Source: Fibrobacter sp. (lineage in GTDB: Bacteria; Fibrobacterota; Fibrobacteria; Fibrobacterales; Fibrobacteraceae). Taken from it: DNA of 64,000 nucleotides. A program made the position numbers and the translations under genes. Below, piece by piece: positions 1 to 7,869 of the stretch. Position 1 is the stretch's first letter. Every line of letters starts with the position of its first letter. The stretch is taken from assembly GCA_024398835.1 (NCBI GenBank), contig JAKSIK010000001.1:1-64000 (forward strand), read 5' to 3'. The notes beneath the pieces are model-generated. The model did not search any database and was not told the origin of the DNA. It saw only the letters and a program-made list of their open reading frames with translations.

Positions 1-1862
1 ACAAAGTAGCCGCCGGCGAAAAGGCTTGCGTAGATGGTGATGATGCCGATGAAGACGCACAGAATCTGCTTGGGCATGTCCCACTTTGCATCACCGGATT
101 CTAGCTCTACGCCATCTGCCTTTGCCTTAAGTAGAACCACCTTCCAACCCGGCCCACCTGGGCGCGCCACTTTGTAGAATTCCCGGAGTTTTTCTTCGTT
201 TTCGGGTTTGGTCACTAGCACCGTAATAATCCATGCTAGGGAAACCACGGCGACTGTAACGAGAAGGCTCATAGTGGAATGGTCAAGAACGCTGTTAGCA
301 AGGCAACCTTTGGGCACAGCGAACACCATGATGAGGGACATGATGGCGGCGGCGCACATGGAGACGATTTCCGTAACGGCATTCACCCGCCACCAGAACC
401 AGCGCAACAGATAGACGGCGCCTGTTCCTGCTCCGCTCAATAGGAGAATTTCGAATGCCTGCGTGGCGCTGTTCATGATGGTGAGGGAGGTAAGCCCGCC
501 GAGGACCATCAGAATGAAGGTGCAGAAGACGGCCACATGCCGCAGTTTTTTGTCGGATGCCTTGGGGTTCACGAATCGCTTGTAGAAATCGTTCACCAGG
601 TAGGAGGCGCCCCAGTTCAGGTGGGTACCGATGGTGCTCATGTAGGCGGCGATGAGGGAGGCGATAATGAGACCGAACCATCCTTTTCCGGTTTTAGTAA
701 TCATGATGGGGTAGGCGGTATCGTCTCTCAAATATTCAGCGTTGACAGTGGGGAAGGCTTTGTGCATGGAGGAAAGTCCCTGCTTTTGGAAGTAGAGATC
801 CACCACTTTCTGGCGCACGCTTTCTGGCAGCGCGCTTTCATCAAAGTTTGCAGTAAATTGCTGGTAGTAGGGGTTCAGTTCCGCGGACTGGAGTTCCGCT
901 GTTGCCGCGGTGCGCACTTCAACAGGATCGGGCCTGAAAACGACAAGCGAGGCGAGGGCCACGATAATCCAGGGCCACGGGCGAAGGGCATAGTGGGCAA
1001 AGTTGAAGAACAGGTTTGCGGCTACGGCATGCTTCTCGTTTTTGGCGGAAAGCATTTTTTGGCACATGTAGCCACCGCCACCGGGTTCGCTTCCCGGGTA
1101 CCATACGGACCACCACTGCACTGCAATAGGGATAATCAAAATCGGGATGAATACCGAAGGGTCCGTCAAATCGGGAATGAAATTTAATTTGTCTGCAATT
1201 TCTGCATTGTTGACGAGCCCGCTTAAACCGCCTACTTCCGGAAGGCTCAATGCAGATACGGCGGCAACGACAGCTCCCAGCATGGCGATGATGTACTGGA
1301 AAAAGTCCGCCCAGACAACGCCGCGGAAGCCCGCGATGGCAGTATAAATAACTACGGCGATGGAGCCTAGGATTACGGTGTAGAGCGGTTTGAGGTCAAA
1401 AATGACGGCCCCGATTTTGATGGCGGCCAGGGTTACGGACCCGATGATGAGCACGTTGAAGAATAGTCCGAGGTAAATGGCCCGGAATCCGCGCAAGAAA
1501 GAGGCGGCCTTTCCGGAATAGCGGAGTTCATAGAATTCCAGGTCGGTGACGATTCCGGTGCGGCGCCAGAGTTTTGCGAAGATGAAGACCGTTGCCATGC
1601 CCGTAATCAAGAAAGACCACCAGGCCCAATTCTTGGCAATGCCGGATTCGCGGACCATGCCCGTCACGAGGTTTGGAGTGTCGGCGCTGAAGGTGCAGGC
1701 CACCATGCTTACGCCAAGGAGCCACCAGGGCATTTGCCGTCCGCCTAGGAAGTAATCCTCCACGCCATTTTTATTCCGGCGGGAGGCGGCTTTGGTAATT
1801 AGGACAATCACCGCAAAAAAGAGGGCGATAATGACAATGTCTATGGTAGAAAGAGAGGCCAT
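1..1862 (-). CDS. Sodium:solute symporter (SSS family), 3' end outside window
   Basis: About 620 codons are open from an ATG at 1862 to the window edge, so the C-terminus is missing. The protein starts with a hydrophobic helix, then a GGRQMPWW-type loop and SMVACTFSADTPNLV, which is the typical SSS TM1-TM2 region, followed by many membrane segments and the conserved stretch around YPGSEPGGGG. This supports an inner-membrane Na+-coupled transporter; the substrate (sugar, amino acid or other) cannot be read from sequence. A long soluble loop at about residues 340-400 splits the membrane core. No Shine-Dalgarno is visible before the ATG. It is divergent from the secreted protein at 1970. Family call is firm, substrate unknown. 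Confidence 0.9.
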   Translation of the reverse strand, partial: MASLSTIDIVIIALFFAVIVLITKAASRRNKNGVEDYFLGGRQMPWWLLGVSMVACTFSADTPNLVTGMVRESGIAKNWAWWSFLITGMATVFIFAKLWRRTGIVTDLEFYELRYSGKAASFLRGFRAIYLGLFFNVLIIGSVTLAAIKIGAVIFDLKPLYTVILGSIAVVIYTAIAGFRGVVWADFFQYIIAMLGAVVAAVSALSLPEVGGLSGLVNNAEIADKLNFIPDLTDPSVFIPILIIPIAVQWWSVWYPGSEPGGGGYMCQKMLSAKNEKHAVAANLFFNFAHYALRPWPWIIVALASLVVFRPDPVEVRTAATAELQSAELNPYYQQFTANFDESALPESVRQKVVDLYFQKQGLSSMHKAFPTVNAEYLRDDTAYPIMITKTGKGWFGLIIASLIAAYMSTIGTHLNWGASYLVNDFYKRFVNPKASDKKLRHVAVFCTFILMVLGGLTSLTIMNSATQAFEILLLSGAGTGAVYLLRWFWWRVNAVTEIVSMCAAAIMSLIMVFAVPKGCLANSVLDHSTMSLLVTVAVVSLAWIITVLVTKPENEEKLREFYKVARPGGPGWKVVLLKAKADGVELESGDAKWDMPKQILCVFIGIITIYASLFAGGYF

Positions 1863-1969
1863 AATTCCGAATTTGAGGGGGTTTACGCTGTGAAATATAG
1901 TATTGCAACTGCAACCCATTTCCCCTTTCCCAAAAATCATATTATATTCTAGTTGGATGGAGGTTTAAG
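1863..1969. promoter_or_regulatory. Divergent promoter region between symporter and secreted DUF4832 protein
   Basis: A TATATT hexamer at 1943-1948 lies before the GTG at 1970, with a GGAGG ribosome site at 1959-1963. For the symporter strand a TATATT-like box overlaps a TTGCA-AC-TGCAA dyad near 1904-1915, which could be an operator. No good -35 boxes are seen, so the promoters are tentative. Confidence 0.35.
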
Positions 1970-3964
1970 GTGTTTAAATCAATTTTTGGCAAGTCTTTTG
2001 CCACGACGTCATTTACCTGCGCTGCGGCAGTCCTTCTTTTCGCGGGTATGTTTGCCCCTGCAACTTTTGCTGCCGACTTTGTGAAGCAGGATTTGAACTA
2101 CACGGACTCTCTGGATTCTCTCGCGAATCCGGAATCTGGATTCTATGATGCACAGGTGATGCGTATGATGCCGGATGGCACCGTTAACTGTGGCAACCCA
2201 TGTAAAACATGGGGAAAAATCTTTCAGATGCGTATAGACATCTCCCGTTTTTCAGAGAACGGATGCTATGCAATTAATTCGCGTTGCGACGCAGGCGAAC
2301 GGGTGACGAATTCAGATTTGGCTGATTCATGCCGAAAGGTTGCATTGAACGAAGGTTATATGTGCAAGAGTCAATCGTTTACTGAGGAAATGCTTTCCAC
2401 GTTGAGGAACTGGTTCCTGCAAGCTCGCGAAGAAAATCGTACTCTAATAGTGCGCTTGGCCTATGATGGCTGGTTTGACGGACACAAAAACCCAGAACCA
2501 GATCAAGAGGTGGTTCGAAATCATATGCGTCAAATCGGTCCCCTTTATTCGGAGTTTTCGGATGTGGTTGTTTATGTGGAGTTGGGGCTTTATGGTAGCT
2601 GGGGCGAAGAAAATTCTTCTGTGCGGGGGACAGCTGAAGCGATTGGCGATGCCATGCAGACACTGTTGGAAAATTCAAATTCAGAAATCAAGACGGGTCC
2701 TAGACGCCCAAACTTTATTGCGACGTGGAGTGGAATATCGAGTGATAATGGATATGCGGGATTTGCTGTAGGAGACCCAATAGCAGACTCCATATTCGCT
2801 TCAAAGGGTGATACTATTTATCGTGTAGGCATGTATAACGATGGTTATTTGGGAAATAGCGGTGATATGGGCACGGTGAGAGTAAATCCTTATGCTAAAA
2901 TAACGCGAGAAATGATGGTGCATTATCTGGAAACTTATGCGCACCATGTCCCTTATGGTGGTGAATTGGTCTACAATTCTAATGAGTCCCGCGGCCCCAT
3001 CAACACTCCTCGCTATCTCTCCTATGAAGGGTTCCGCACCCATACCAGTTATTTGAATCGTTACTACGATAAGAATGTTATCAATGCTTGGAGTGATAGT
3101 ATTTTTGATGGAGAACATGACCCGGAATACGTCGGTCATGATGGCTTTACCTACGTTCGCAATCATCTGGGCTATCGCTACATTTTGCGTGAGTCCAATG
3201 TGATGGATTCTGTTGGCATTGGCGGAAAGTTTAAAGCCAATTTGAAAATCGAGAATGTGGGCTTTGGCAACATGACGCAACGTCGCAAAGTGACGCTCGT
3301 CTTTAAGCAGGGATCAATGGTTCGTGAAATTGTGCCATCAAAGGCTTTTGATCCATGGGATTTGCTCTCTCGCCCTGTTACATTAGATGCGACAGCAGAT
3401 GAGATTAATGCGGCAGAGGGCTCCGTTAAGATTATGCAGTATGCAAAATATGGCTCGGGACTTCACGAGGTCTCTATCGAAGCTACTGTACCTGAGGATT
3501 TGCCCCAAGGGGAATGGGATGTTTACGTCCGCATTTCTCGGAATGCAAATTATCCGGCGGATTCCAACTATCAGACGGTGCGCTTCGGCAATCCCGTTTC
3601 CCAGTTTGATTCTACCACGGGTTCCAACTACATCGGAAAGTTTGTGCTGTCGGATAAAGTGCTGGAAAGCAGCTCTTCAGAGGCTTCCTCATCTAGTGAT
3701 GAAGACAATGTTGTCCCACAATTGTTCAAACTGGCGGGTATGCACATTGCGGTACAGGGTTCCGCACTCTATGTGTGCGGCGCCCGCAGTGTAGACGTCT
3801 TTGACTTGAACGGGAACTTGATTCTTTTTAGGAATGGGTTGGACGAAATGGGCTCGACTCGCATAGAGGATTCCGCTTTGCAGCAGAATCACGGCGTGCT
3901 TATCGTTCGCGGGAAGAATGCCTTGGGTCAGACTGCGATTCAGAAGGTTCGTCTTGCCCGCTAG
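1970..3964 (+). CDS. Secreted DUF4874/DUF4832 protein with Ser-rich linker
   Basis: 664 residues from a GTG start preceded by GGAGG at 7 nt. Residues 1-34 are a signal peptide with a likely cut after FAPATFA. The NPESGFYDAQV stretch near residue 54 and the following beta/alpha region match DUF4874, and the WSGISSDNGYAGFAVGDP to HVPYGGEL part matches DUF4832; these families resemble TIM-barrel glycoside hydrolases but have no assigned reaction. A beta-sandwich-like region follows (about 410-550), then a serine-rich linker (SSSSEASSSSDE, about 568-580), then an 80-residue C-terminal module ending in basic KVRLAR. Such linkers plus basic C-terminal modules are common on exported Fibrobacter proteins and probably serve surface attachment. 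Role inferred as polysaccharide-related; not proven. Confidence 0.75.
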   Translation: MFKSIFGKSFATTSFTCAAAVLLFAGMFAPATFAADFVKQDLNYTDSLDSLANPESGFYDAQVMRMMPDGTVNCGNPCKTWGKIFQMRIDISRFSENGCYAINSRCDAGERVTNSDLADSCRKVALNEGYMCKSQSFTEEMLSTLRNWFLQAREENRTLIVRLAYDGWFDGHKNPEPDQEVVRNHMRQIGPLYSEFSDVVVYVELGLYGSWGEENSSVRGTAEAIGDAMQTLLENSNSEIKTGPRRPNFIATWSGISSDNGYAGFAVGDPIADSIFASKGDTIYRVGMYNDGYLGNSGDMGTVRVNPYAKITREMMVHYLETYAHHVPYGGELVYNSNESRGPINTPRYLSYEGFRTHTSYLNRYYDKNVINAWSDSIFDGEHDPEYVGHDGFTYVRNHLGYRYILRESNVMDSVGIGGKFKANLKIENVGFGNMTQRRKVTLVFKQGSMVREIVPSKAFDPWDLLSRPVTLDATADEINAAEGSVKIMQYAKYGSGLHEVSIEATVPEDLPQGEWDVYVRISRNANYPADSNYQTVRFGNPVSQFDSTTGSNYIGKFVLSDKVLESSSSEASSSSDEDNVVPQLFKLAGMHIAVQGSALYVCGARSVDVFDLNGNLILFRNGLDEMGSTRIEDSALQQNHGVLIVRGKNALGQTAIQKVRLAR

Positions 3965-4247
3965 CCTCTCTTAAGGGGAAATTAAAACGACCGTAGAGAA
4001 CGCACCCTGGGGCACCAGGGTTGCATTCCTGTTGTCGCTTGGCGCAAAAAGTTTCTCTCAGAAATCGACATTCCCAACTCATACTACTAATATAGAATTG
4101 ACATACGTCATTGCGAGCCCATTAGGGCGTGGCAATCCATTTTGAATTGATCAAAAAGCGTTGTTTTAATTTTGAATTAATCATTCATAACTCATCATTC
4201 ATAACTCATAATTCGTATCTCATCATTCATAACTCATAATTCATAAT
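3965..4247. repeat. Intergenic stretch with hairpins and AT-rich short repeats
   Basis: No gene is seen in these 283 bases. They contain a 7-bp hairpin with ACCCTGG arms at 4004-4021 (no T-run, so a weak terminator candidate), a GCGAGCCC-type palindromic element at 4106-4138, and from about 4165 many imperfect copies of an octamer-like ATTCATAA/CTCATAAT string running into the malQ promoter. The same AT-rich strings recur at 6421-6531 and 11560-11793. Confidence 0.6.
4106..4138 (+). repeat. Dispersed palindromic element, copy 1 (GCGAGCCC type)
   Basis: The element starts with ACGTCATTGCGAGCCC and ends with AGGGCGTGGCAATCC. It folds as ATTGC/GCAAT plus GCCC/GGGC with a small internal loop. 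A second copy lies at 6356-6388. The outer T:A pair here is C:G in the other copy, so base pairing is conserved. It resembles the widespread CGTCATTGCGAG...GCAATCC repeats known from many bacterial genomes. Confidence 0.7.
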
Positions 4248-4253
4248 TATATT
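4248..4253 (+). promoter_or_regulatory. -10-like box of malQ, leaderless spacing
   Basis: TATATT followed by exactly 6 nt and then ATG. No Shine-Dalgarno is present. If this is the -10 box, transcription would begin at the A of the start codon. Confidence 0.45.
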
Positions 4254-4259
4254 TACGCC

Positions 4260-6233
4260 ATGCGTTATGGTGATATTTCCACATTTCAAAGCGGCGTAGC
4301 CGTCCCTATTTTTAGTCTCCACAGCAAAACCAGCATCGGCATTGGCGAGTTCCTGGATTTGATTCCCTTCGCCCGCTGGGTGCAGTTCTGTGATTTCAAC
4401 ATCATCCAGCTTCTGCCCGTGAATGATACGGGTGCCGAGGCGAGCCCCTACAGCGCCCGCAGTGCCTTTGCGTTGAACCCGGTGTTCATCAATGTGCAGT
4501 CCGTGCAAGGGTCCTCTGAGTTTGAGGATGAAATCAACAAGGGCAAGGCCCGCTTTGATGAACTGGGTAAGATTGACTACTATCAGATTTCCACATGGAA
4601 GCGCTCCATTCTCCGGAAGATTTTCGACAACCGTTTTGAATCCCTGAAAAAGGATAAGCTCCTTGCCAAATGGATTGATCAGAATCCATGGTCCAAGGCC
4701 TACTGCGCCTACGCCACTTTGAAGGCGAAGAATGGCGAATCCAGCTGGAAGGATTGGAAGACTTTCAAGAATCCGGGCCCCAAGGATATCGAAAAGATTT
4801 GGACGAAGTACGAAAAGGATGTGCTGTTCCAGGCATGGATGCAGTGCGTTGCTGAAATGCAGTTCAGCGCCGCCGTTGCAGAGACTTCCAAACTGGGCGT
4901 CCGCATCAAGGGCGACATTCCCATTCTTATCAATGAAGACAGCGCCGACGTGTGGGCCAATCGCAAATACTTCTCCATGGAAGACCGCGCTGGCGCACCT
5001 CCTGACATGTTCAGCTACGGCGGACAGAACTGGGGATTCCCTACGTACCGCTGGGATGTGCTGGAACAGGATAACTATAGCTGGTGGAAGAGCCGCCTTG
5101 CCCAAGCCAGCAAGTTCTATCATGCCTATCGCATCGACCACGTCCTCGGTTTCTTCCGCATCTGGTCTATTCCGGAACAGGAAGTCACAGGCATCATGGG
5201 CCGCTTCAACCCCTGCATTCCCCTTACCTGGGATGTGCTGCATGGCGCAGGCTTCTGCCGTGAATCTCTGGAATACCTCCGGAACCCCAACTACTCTGTG
5301 GATCAACTACGGGAATTTCTGGGTGGCGATACGGAACGGGTGCTCCCGAAATTCTTTGAGACTCTTTACGGCACCTTCGACCGCTTTGTCTTGAAGCCGG
5401 AATTCCGCAGCGAGAAGGCCATTCTCGGTTCCGATGAGCCGCAGAATGTGAAGGATGCCATGCTGAAGGTTTACTGGAACCGCGTGTTCATTCCTACGGG
5501 CGACGAAAATACCTTCTATCCTTACTGGTACTGGTACGATCAGAAGGTGCTCTTTACGCTGCCGCAGAACGAGCAGGAAAAACTGAAGGAACTCATCCAT
5601 CAGAACGAGGCTTCTCAGAATGGGCTGTGGGAGGCGAACGCCACCAAGCTTTTGAGCGTTCTCACCCAAGAAACGGACATGCTGGTCTGCGCCGAGGATT
5701 TGGGTGCTGTGCCGCCCTGCGTGCCCACGGTGCTCCGCAATTTGAACATCCTTTCCCTCCGCATTGAACGTTGGGCCCGCGATTGGAATGCTCCCTATCA
5801 GCCATACTACGATATGGAAGCGTACCCGCGGCTTTCCGTGTGCACCACTAGCTGCCATGATACTTCCAGCCTGCGTGGCTTGTGGAAGGAACAGGATTTC
5901 GATAAGGACTTCTACTGGTCTCATGCCCACCTCTCTGGCGCCGCTCCTCAGGAACTTACGCCGAGTCATGTGAAGAGCATTCTCACTCACGTGTTCAGCA
6001 GTAACAGTATGTTCTGCATTTTGCCGGTTCAGGATTTCTTCGCCCTCTCGGCAAAGCTTTCCGAGGTGCCTGCGGAAGAGGAACGCATCAATGTGCCGGG
6101 CACTGTTGGTGGCGCCAACTGGACGTACCGCCTGCCGGTTTCTGTGGATGAACTTCTGGAGAATACTTCCCTCAGTTCCGAAATCCGCAAACTGGTGGAT
6201 GTGCGCAAGCGCCGCCCCATGTGGAAGATTTGA
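4260..6233 (+). CDS. malQ: 4-alpha-glucanotransferase (GH77, amylomaltase)
   Basis: 657 residues. The enzyme moves 4-alpha-glucan segments between maltodextrins or onto glucose in the cytoplasm. GH77 signatures are clear: ASPYSARSAFALNP (about 62-75), KGDIPILINEDSADVW, the catalytic nucleophile Asp in YRIDHVLGFFRIW (about residue 293), acid/base Glu in CAEDLGAVP (about 479), and the transition-state Asp in TTSCHDTSSLRG (about 534). There is no N-terminal CBM20 pair, so this is a simple type rather than the plant DPE2-like form. No signal peptide. The ATG has no Shine-Dalgarno but a TATATT 6 nt upstream. It is followed by a GH13 enzyme, so both probably handle intracellular glucan. Confidence 0.95.
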   Translation: MRYGDISTFQSGVAVPIFSLHSKTSIGIGEFLDLIPFARWVQFCDFNIIQLLPVNDTGAEASPYSARSAFALNPVFINVQSVQGSSEFEDEINKGKARFDELGKIDYYQISTWKRSILRKIFDNRFESLKKDKLLAKWIDQNPWSKAYCAYATLKAKNGESSWKDWKTFKNPGPKDIEKIWTKYEKDVLFQAWMQCVAEMQFSAAVAETSKLGVRIKGDIPILINEDSADVWANRKYFSMEDRAGAPPDMFSYGGQNWGFPTYRWDVLEQDNYSWWKSRLAQASKFYHAYRIDHVLGFFRIWSIPEQEVTGIMGRFNPCIPLTWDVLHGAGFCRESLEYLRNPNYSVDQLREFLGGDTERVLPKFFETLYGTFDRFVLKPEFRSEKAILGSDEPQNVKDAMLKVYWNRVFIPTGDENTFYPYWYWYDQKVLFTLPQNEQEKLKELIHQNEASQNGLWEANATKLLSVLTQETDMLVCAEDLGAVPPCVPTVLRNLNILSLRIERWARDWNAPYQPYYDMEAYPRLSVCTTSCHDTSSLRGLWKEQDFDKDFYWSHAHLSGAAPQELTPSHVKSILTHVFSSNSMFCILPVQDFFALSAKLSEVPAEEERINVPGTVGGANWTYRLPVSVDELLENTSLSSEIRKLVDVRKRRPMWKI

Positions 6234-6235
6234 TA

Positions 6236-6334
6236 ATGCTGAATTTTGTCGAGGCGAGTGAAGCGACCAAGCTTGCTTGGACATTTCCGAGCCGAAGTCA
6301 AAATGAGTGCGAAGCACTAATGCAGAATTATGAA
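6236..6334 (+). repeat. Dispersed repeat family A, copy 1
   Basis: Left arm ATGCTGAATTTTGTCGAGGCGAG (6236-6258), a 28-nt centre (6259-6286), right arm beginning CCGAGCCGAAGTCAAAATGA (6287-6334). The inverted copy at 11632-11725 has almost identical arms, the same 28-nt centre length, but a different centre sequence. In this copy the centre contains CCAAGC-TT-GCTTGG; in the other the stem bases differ yet still pair. Confidence 0.8.
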
Positions 6335-6355
6335 GTATGAGATATTTCAAAGGAA

Positions 6356-6388
6356 CGTCATCGCGAGCCCTTTAGGGCGTGGCGATCC
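6356..6388 (+). repeat. Dispersed palindromic element, copy 2 (GCGAGCCC type)
   Basis: Matches the element at 4106-4138 except for three bases; two of these differences are a compensating pair (C:G here, T:A there), the third is in the loop. Confidence 0.7.
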
Positions 6389-6531
6389 AAGAATGCGGAA
6401 TGCTGAATGCAGAATCACATCTGGTGAGGAATGCGCAAAAAATTAATTATGAAGTATGAATTATGAATTACGAGATGCTTCAGGCGAGGTATTGCGCCTG
6501 AAACTTAATTTTGAATTTTGAATTGTAAATT

Positions 6532-7812
6532 ATGAATTGCTCTACGCTCCCCGCTTGGGTTAAAGACGCTGTCTTCTATCAGATTTTTCCGGACCGCTTT
6601 TGTCGCAGCCCCAAATATAAGGCCATCGGCAAGTTTGTTTCGTGGGACACTCTCCCTACGCGGGAGAACATGTTTGGCGGGAACCTCTGCGGTATTGAGG
6701 ACAAATTAACATACATCAAAGGTCTTGGCGTAAACGCTCTCTATCTCTGCCCGATTTTCAAGAGCAATTCCAATCACCGCTACCATACGGTGGACTATTT
6801 TGAAATTGACCCGGTTCTCGGAACCATGGAAGATTTCGACCGCCTGCTTGCCAAGGCCCACAAGCTTGGCATCCGCATTATTCTGGATGGCGTGTTCAAT
6901 CATTCTTCCCGCGGATTCTTCCAGTTCAATAGTTTAATGGAACTAGGTGAGGAGTCGCCCTATCGGGACTGGTTCCACGTTCACAGCTGGCCCATCCGCG
7001 CCTATTCGGGCAAACCCAATTACGAATGCTGGTGGAACTATCCGGCCCTTCCCAAGTTCAATACGGACAATCCCGACGTGCGGGAGTTTCTCTTCTCCGT
7101 AGGCGAATTCTGGATGAGGCGCGGCATTGACGGCTGGCGTCTGGATGTGCCCAACGAAATCGATGACGATAGCTTCTGGCAGGAATTCCGCCGCCGCATT
7201 AAGAAAATCAACAAGAACGCTTACATTGTTGGGGAGATTTGGGACGAACCCTCCCGCTGGCTTCAGGGCGACCAGTTCGATGGCGTCATGAACTACGGCT
7301 TCCGCAGGGCGGTTCTTGCCTACCTCTTTGACGAAAAGCCGATTTCTACGGAGGAGTTCCTCCGGCGGCTTCAGGCGGCGTTTCCGGAAAAGCAGTTCGG
7401 TGTCCCCATGAACCTTCTGGGGAGCCATGACGTCACGCGCCTTGCGAGTCTCCCGCGGGCAAATGAATTCCGCATCCGCCTAGCGCTGGCTTTGCTGTTC
7501 TTCCTTCCTGGGGCCCCTTCCATCTACTATGGCGATGAAATCTCCATGGCCGGCGGAAAAGATCCGGACAATCGCCGGACTTTCCCCTGGAATAACCTGC
7601 CAACCCTTAAAAAACAGCCAATTTTCGCCTATTTGAAGGATTTGATTGCCCTCCGCCATCAAGAAAAGGCCCTTCGTCAGGGCTCTCTCCGGTTTGAACT
7701 GGTAGACGATAGTTTCACCGTGGTCCGCCGTTTGGGCAAAACAGAGCTCAGACTTCAGGTTTTCCCCGATAAACTGGACTCGGGAGACTGCTTTTTCCTT
7801 TTGAAAAAGTAG
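6532..7812 (+). CDS. GH13 alpha-amylase family enzyme (cyclomaltodextrinase/neopullulanase-like)
   Basis: 426 residues, a compact (beta/alpha)8 hydrolase acting on alpha-glucans or maltodextrins. The four GH13 regions are present: DGVFNH, GWRLDVPNE with the nucleophile Asp near 205, VGEIWDE with acid/base Glu near 235, and LLGSHDVTR with Asp near 300. The opening (WVKDAVFYQIFPDRF) and the SNHRYHTVDYFEIDP segment resemble GH13_20 enzymes, but the N-terminal CBM34 domain typical of those is missing and the C-terminal beta domain is short. No signal peptide, so cytoplasmic. No Shine-Dalgarno precedes the ATG; the AT-rich repeat tract runs to the start. Likely works with MalQ on glycogen-derived dextrins. 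Confidence 0.9.
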   Translation: MNCSTLPAWVKDAVFYQIFPDRFCRSPKYKAIGKFVSWDTLPTRENMFGGNLCGIEDKLTYIKGLGVNALYLCPIFKSNSNHRYHTVDYFEIDPVLGTMEDFDRLLAKAHKLGIRIILDGVFNHSSRGFFQFNSLMELGEESPYRDWFHVHSWPIRAYSGKPNYECWWNYPALPKFNTDNPDVREFLFSVGEFWMRRGIDGWRLDVPNEIDDDSFWQEFRRRIKKINKNAYIVGEIWDEPSRWLQGDQFDGVMNYGFRRAVLAYLFDEKPISTEEFLRRLQAAFPEKQFGVPMNLLGSHDVTRLASLPRANEFRIRLALALLFFLPGAPSIYYGDEISMAGGKDPDNRRTFPWNNLPTLKKQPIFAYLKDLIALRHQEKALRQGSLRFELVDDSFTVVRRLGKTELRLQVFPDKLDSGDCFFLLKK

Positions 7813-7817
7813 AATTT

Positions 7818-7826
7818 TGCTATTTT
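7818..7826 (+). promoter_or_regulatory. Extended -10 promoter of secDF
   Basis: TGC followed by TATTTT at 7821-7826, in a TTTTGCTA context that recurs before corA, the TPR gene and glmM (and, less exactly, uvrC). A TTGAAA lies at 7801-7806, closer than the ideal -35 distance. Confidence 0.4.
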
Positions 7827-7869
7827 TGCCCCGCTACTTTAGCGTTTAATGCCTTTTAAGGGATTACAA

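Larger units (their letters stand above)
6234..6531. repeat. Intergenic repeat cluster between malQ and the GH13 gene
   Basis: No gene is seen. In order it holds: a 99-bp dispersed repeat (6236-6334) with a central hairpin, a GCGAGCCC palindromic element (6356-6388), AATGCGGAATGCTGAATGC-like strings, a hairpin with TTCAGGCG/CGCCTGAA arms (6479-6502), and AT-rich TTGAATT/TTATGAA strings that run up to the start codon at 6532. The 6479-6502 hairpin is followed by AACTTAATTTT and is a weak terminator candidate. Confidence 0.65.

Noticed and set aside
3965..4105. A small gene between the DUF4832 gene and malQ
   Set aside because: Only a 60-codon minus-strand frame overlapping the upstream gene's end; no ribosome site, no similarity, low-complexity neighbourhood.
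4165..4247. AT-rich repeats as a CRISPR array
   Set aside because: Units are short (about 8 bp), irregular and without spacers of constant length; no cas genes in the window.
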